Below, in pieces: positions 59,578 through 64,000 of a stretch of 64,000 nt of DNA. This stretch comes from Flavobacteriales bacterium. Lineage in GTDB: Bacteria; Bacteroidota; Bacteroidia; Flavobacteriales_D; Crocinitomicaceae. The notes beneath the pieces were generated by a model that worked only from the letters and a program-made list of their open reading frames with translations, had not been told where the DNA came from and searched no databases. The first letter of the stretch is position 1. The number at the start of each line of letters is the position of its first letter. Location: the NCBI GenBank assembly GCA_947462255.1, contig CANHOA010000002.1, positions 1 through 64,000 of the forward strand. The letters run 5' to 3'. Position numbers and translations under genes: made by a program.

Positions 59578-62421
59578 ATGATTCTTAAACCTATATTTTA
59601 TTTTGCCTTAATTGTTTTCTTTGGAACTTTTAGCTTCTGGTCACAGACTAATGTTGGTTGCCCCAATGCGAATTTCAGCATGGGCAACTTTTCGAATTGG
59701 GTCGGTTATACCGGTAGCTATAGCAATCCTGCCGCTTCGGTAGGCATAGTTGGAGGTAGACACACTATTATTTCTGCACCAGGAGTTGATCCCTTCTCTT
59801 GTGGAGGACTTCAAATGATTCCTCCCGGCAGTACTTCCTCAGCTAGACTTGGCAATTCCAATACAGGTGCCGAAGCTGAAAAACTTACCTATAATTTATT
59901 AGTGAGTCCGCAGAATGCGCTCTTCATATACAAATACGCAACTGTATTGGAAGACCCTGGTCACCCACCCAATGCCCAACCAGTTTTTGAGATGAGACTA
60001 CTCGATGCCGCTGGAAATCAAATCGGGGGGAATTGTGGCATATACACTGTTTACGCAGGGCAGGCAGGTCAAAACTTTCAAACGTGTGGTGGCGTTAAGT
60101 GGCTACCTTGGACTGTTGTAGGAATTAATTTGAGTGCTTTTATTGGGACCAATGTAACTATTGAGTTTACTACAAAGGACTGCGATTATTCTGGTCATTT
60201 TGGTTATGCTTATGTTGTAGCAGATTGTATGCCCTTAATTTTAGATTTGGATTATTGTTTTGGCGCGAATCAAATAAATATCTCTGGTCCGTCAGGATTT
60301 CAGAGTTATTCATGGAGTAACGGTCCAACTACCCAAAGCATTACCGTTCCTGCGGCCACTGCATTACCCAACTATACAGTTACCATGCAATCCTTTTCGA
60401 ATCAAGGAAATTGCACTGTATCCTTAACTGCAGCAGCGATACCGACTACTGTTCAAAATAACTTTACATATACTTCAGCTTGCCCATGGTCCCCTACTCA
60501 ATTTAACAGTACACCAACCATATTACCTACAAGCATCAACGGGATTGTTTTAGCTAACGGAGGCGCTGCCTCCTGGTTTTGGAATTTTGGAGACGGTTCC
60601 ACCCTGTCTGGCAACAACCCAGCAATTCATATGAATCCAACGCACCTTTACCAAAATCCTGGTACTTATGTTGTTACTCACATTGTATTTACACAAGCAG
60701 GATGTAGCGATACGATTTCTGACACATTAACTGTTCTGCCACCGCCTGTAATTAATTTTACATTTACTGATGAATGCGTATTTGACACCGTTCAATTTAC
60801 CAATCAAACCCAAGATGCCAATTTATCACAAGTTACCTACCAATGGATATTTGGAGATGGCTCCCTAAATGATAGCACCCTAAATACCCAGCACGATTAC
60901 CTTACCCCAGGTAACTATAATGTTTCGTTAATCGCTACCAACATAGGCGGCTGTTTAGATACTTTGATCCAATCCATTACCATATTTCCGCTACCCAATG
61001 TGTTCGCGGGCAATGACACCACCATTTGTCCCAATTTTAACATTCCTCTGAATGCAACTGGTGCACTTAGCTATGTTTGGGAAACTGGTACAAGTAACGG
61101 TTCGAACTATGTACCGCAGACTACTCAAACCATCACTGTACTTGGCACAGATGCCAACGGATGTAAGAACAGCGATTCGCTAATTGTGACCTTACACCCC
61201 GCTGCTATTGTTGACGCGGGACCTGACATCAGTGAATGCAATGGAACAGCTGTAACTATTTCTGGCAGCGGAGTCTCAAGTTATACTTGGAACAATGGTT
61301 TAGTGGACGGGCAAGCCTTCACTCCATCTACTGGGGTGGTGACCTACACGGTTACAGGAACCGATATCAACGGTTGCATAGATACTGATCAAATGATTCT
61401 AACCACGTGGGCAAATCCCATTGTGACTGCTGGATCGGATCAAAGTATTTGCGAAGGCTCACCCACAACGGTTAGCGGATCGGGGGCTGTAACCTATGCG
61501 TGGACACCTTTGGTACAAAATGCAACACCCTTTACCCCTATCACTAACGGTTTATATTCCGTTATTGGAACAGATCAAAATGGATGTATTGGCGCAGACG
61601 ACCTCAACTTAAGCATCGAGCCCGCAGCATACCCTTCTTTTTCGGCGCCGATTTTAGAGGGTTGTAATCCATTCACAGTTAACCTTACAAACACATCAAC
61701 AGGGACCCCTTACGCAAGCGCTATTTGGAACATGGGGAATGGTTCAATCATTAATTCATCAGGACCACTAACCTATACATACAACTCAGCAGGTTGCTTT
61801 GATGTTGAATTGACCCTGACCACAGCCTTAGGCTGTATTTGGGACACAACGATGATTAACTACTTTTGTGACTGGCCATTGCCGATCGCAGATTTTTACG
61901 CACTTCCTTCGACCTTAACTGATTTAGATAATACAAGTACTATGATTAATCAAAGTATTGGGGCTTCTAGCTACCTATGGGAATTTGGTGATGACTCAGG
62001 TATCTTTACAGAGGAGGAGCCTGTTCACGCCTTTCCGACCACCAATTCTGCTAATTACGTGGTGACCTTGATAGCTGTGACAGACTATGGTTGCACCGAT
62101 ACCACCACACGTATAGTAGTCCTTAACGAGACTCAAATTATATATGTCCCAAATGCTTTTACTCCCGATGGAAATGAATATAATCAAAATTGGCTACCTA
62201 TTATAACAGCCGATTTTGACCCTTATGAATATGATTGCTACATCTTTGATAGATGGGGTGAACTCATTTGGGAGAACCACAATCACCTTGCTGGCTGGGA
62301 TGGAAGACGTCTAAATGGACAAGCAATTGAGGACGGCGTTTATATTTGGAGAATTATATTAAAATCGCCTTATAAAGACGATAGAAAAGCGTACACAGGT
62401 CATGTAACATTATTGAGGTAA
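59578..62421 (+). CDS. PKD-repeat surface protein with gliding-motility-associated/T9SS type B C-terminal domain
   Basis: Signal peptide; FWNFGDGSTLSG, YQWIFGDGS, YLWEFGDDSG PKD motifs; IYVPNAFTPDGNEYNQNW...YDCYIFDRWGELIWEN...GWDGRRLNGQAIEDGVYIWRI. Confidence 0.93.
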   Translation: MILKPIFYFALIVFFGTFSFWSQTNVGCPNANFSMGNFSNWVGYTGSYSNPAASVGIVGGRHTIISAPGVDPFSCGGLQMIPPGSTSSARLGNSNTGAEAEKLTYNLLVSPQNALFIYKYATVLEDPGHPPNAQPVFEMRLLDAAGNQIGGNCGIYTVYAGQAGQNFQTCGGVKWLPWTVVGINLSAFIGTNVTIEFTTKDCDYSGHFGYAYVVADCMPLILDLDYCFGANQINISGPSGFQSYSWSNGPTTQSITVPAATALPNYTVTMQSFSNQGNCTVSLTAAAIPTTVQNNFTYTSACPWSPTQFNSTPTILPTSINGIVLANGGAASWFWNFGDGSTLSGNNPAIHMNPTHLYQNPGTYVVTHIVFTQAGCSDTISDTLTVLPPPVINFTFTDECVFDTVQFTNQTQDANLSQVTYQWIFGDGSLNDSTLNTQHDYLTPGNYNVSLIATNIGGCLDTLIQSITIFPLPNVFAGNDTTICPNFNIPLNATGALSYVWETGTSNGSNYVPQTTQTITVLGTDANGCKNSDSLIVTLHPAAIVDAGPDISECNGTAVTISGSGVSSYTWNNGLVDGQAFTPSTGVVTYTVTGTDINGCIDTDQMILTTWANPIVTAGSDQSICEGSPTTVSGSGAVTYAWTPLVQNATPFTPITNGLYSVIGTDQNGCIGADDLNLSIEPAAYPSFSAPILEGCNPFTVNLTNTSTGTPYASAIWNMGNGSIINSSGPLTYTYNSAGCFDVELTLTTALGCIWDTTMINYFCDWPLPIADFYALPSTLTDLDNTSTMINQSIGASSYLWEFGDDSGIFTEEEPVHAFPTTNSANYVVTLIAVTDYGCTDTTTRIVVLNETQIIYVPNAFTPDGNEYNQNWLPIITADFDPYEYDCYIFDRWGELIWENHNHLAGWDGRRLNGQAIEDGVYIWRIILKSPYKDDRKAYTGHVTLLR
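61000..61610 (+). repeat. three tandem ~70-aa Ig-like repeats inside the surface protein
   Basis: VFAGNDTTIC...GTDANGC, VDAGPDISEC...GTDINGC, VTAGSDQSIC...GTDQNGC. Confidence 0.85.
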
Positions 62422-62508
62422 GAATAATTTATTTTTATTTAACTTCTTCAGAAAATAAGGCAACCTTAGTGTTAGAAAATCGTTAAATTTGTACTAAATA
62501 AGTAATCA

Positions 62509-64000
62509 ATGTACAAGATTTTATCAATAATATTATTTGTAAGCGTTCATTTTGCATCATTCGATGTTTATGGACAAGTACAATTATGCTTGGGCCAAGA
62601 CGCCAACGTTTGTCCAGGCCAAAGTGTAACCATCACCAACTGTAATAACGGAAATGTAGGAGCTACAGGCCCCTATCTTAATTCTCCTAGTCAAGTCAGT
62701 TTATCTGATGATTCTTGGTCTGGTGCTGTTAATATAGGTTTTCCATTTAGTTTTTACGGGCAAAACTACACCCAATGCGTAATTGGCTCTAATGGTCTTA
62801 TTTCTTTCAACTTAGCCAATGCAAATGGTTATTGCCCATGGAGTTTAGGTGGTGTTCCTCCTCTACCCAACGGAACCCTTACATCTGCTAGAAATTCAAT
62901 CATGTTAGCATACCAAGACCTTAATCCACCTTTAGGAGGTCAAATTCAGTATCAAACAATTGGTACTGCTCCGAATCGTCGCTTTGTGGTTTTATATAAA
63001 AATATTTTCATGTTTAGTTGTACGTCACAATGTAATTACATGGCCATCATTTTATACGAAACGACTAATATTGTTGAATTACATATTGGTAATAAGCCCA
63101 TTTGTAACGGATGGAATGGCGGCCTAGCCATTCAGGGATCTGAAAACAATCCAATGACATTGGCACACATAACCCCGGGAAGAAATGTCAGCATATGGGG
63201 CGCGAATCAAGACGGTAGACGTTTCACCCCTACTGCACCAAACAATACCGCAACCTATACTATGGCACAAATTCCATACGTAATGGTTTCGAGCCCAGGA
63301 ACTAATTTTATTTGGAACAATACCTTGGGACAAACTTTTCCCTACAACAATGGCGTTTTAAACGTGAATCCCGTTCCAAGTGGAACGACAGGATATTTCC
63401 TATCGGCATCAGCTTGTAATACTAGTATTGGATCCATTACCAATGATACCACTTGGCTATCAACTGGTGGAGGTTCGGTCAATGTCACGGTAACCAATGA
63501 TATTTGTTCTCAAGGAGTTGGAACAGCAACAGCCAATCCAGGCGCAGGTTCCCCTCCATATACATTCACATGGACACCCAATGTTGGAAATACGCAAACC
63601 ATAAGTGGTTTATCAGCCGGAACCTACAATGTTACCATGCAAGATGCCAACGGATGCCCTTATACAGGTAGTGCAGTCATTGGGGATAATCCAGCTGCTT
63701 ACAGTTCCTCGTCTACTTTAGTTTCTTGCCCTGGAGGAAATGATGGCACAGCGACTGCCGTCATGACACCCTCTGCAGCAGGTATTACCTATTCTTGGAG
63801 CAATGGTCAAACAACAGCCACTGCGACAGGTCTGACAGCTGGAACTTACACTTGTTTGATGAGTTCTCCATCTGGTTGCTCAGGTACCGTCAATGTAACT
63901 ATAACTGAAATTCCAGGCATGATTGTAACAGCAACAAACATCATTGATGCTAATTGTAATAGCATACCAAACGGAAGTGCTACCATTAATGTCATTCAAG
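62509..64000 (+). CDS. partial large adhesin-like secreted protein with SprB-type repeats, truncated by window end
   Basis: ATG at 62509, open frame to 64000: MYKILSIILFVSVHFASFDVYGQVQLCLGQDANVCPGQ...; YTFTWTPNVGNTQTISGLSAGTYNVTMQDANGCPY and ITYSWSNGQTTATATGLTAGTYTCLMSSPSGC repeats. Confidence 0.88.
   Translation, partial: MYKILSIILFVSVHFASFDVYGQVQLCLGQDANVCPGQSVTITNCNNGNVGATGPYLNSPSQVSLSDDSWSGAVNIGFPFSFYGQNYTQCVIGSNGLISFNLANANGYCPWSLGGVPPLPNGTLTSARNSIMLAYQDLNPPLGGQIQYQTIGTAPNRRFVVLYKNIFMFSCTSQCNYMAIILYETTNIVELHIGNKPICNGWNGGLAIQGSENNPMTLAHITPGRNVSIWGANQDGRRFTPTAPNNTATYTMAQIPYVMVSSPGTNFIWNNTLGQTFPYNNGVLNVNPVPSGTTGYFLSASACNTSIGSITNDTTWLSTGGGSVNVTVTNDICSQGVGTATANPGAGSPPYTFTWTPNVGNTQTISGLSAGTYNVTMQDANGCPYTGSAVIGDNPAAYSSSSTLVSCPGGNDGTATAVMTPSAAGITYSWSNGQTTATATGLTAGTYTCLMSSPSGCSGTVNVTITEIPGMIVTATNIIDANCNSIPNGSATINVIQ

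Overview
AT-rich Bacteroidota (Flavobacteriales-like) chromosomal window. Support for this comes from gliding genes gldB/gldC, T9SS-sorted surface proteins, TAnnTTTG-type -7 boxes and Bacteroidota-typical families. Most of the window is dense housekeeping or envelope coding: nadE, accD, fba, menB, ribBA, lolD, pyrD, mutA/mutB, lpxB, surE, glyA, aroQ, xerD, a fused E1 dehydrogenase and gdhA. I see no tRNA, rRNA, CRISPR array, transposase, prophage or recognisable defence island. The most unusual signal lies in the few gene-poor gaps (13.3-14.0, 15.6-15.9, 27.5-27.9 and 42.9-43.8 kb). These carry a dispersed family of non-coding modules: large imperfect palindromes with apparently compensatory stems, a shared A/T-rich hairpin tail, and a separate ~100-bp module present three times. 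Other points worth checking: a 49-aa small ORF with its own terminator that the ORF track omits (18684-18833); a DUF2805/TIGR03643-like gene broken at an A7 run; a TTG-started xerD head-to-head with aroQ; an uncharacterised Cys/His-motif protein near a VWA protein; and a large SprB-repeat-like ORF running off the right edge and missing from the track. All family calls come from reading the translations. No database search was run.
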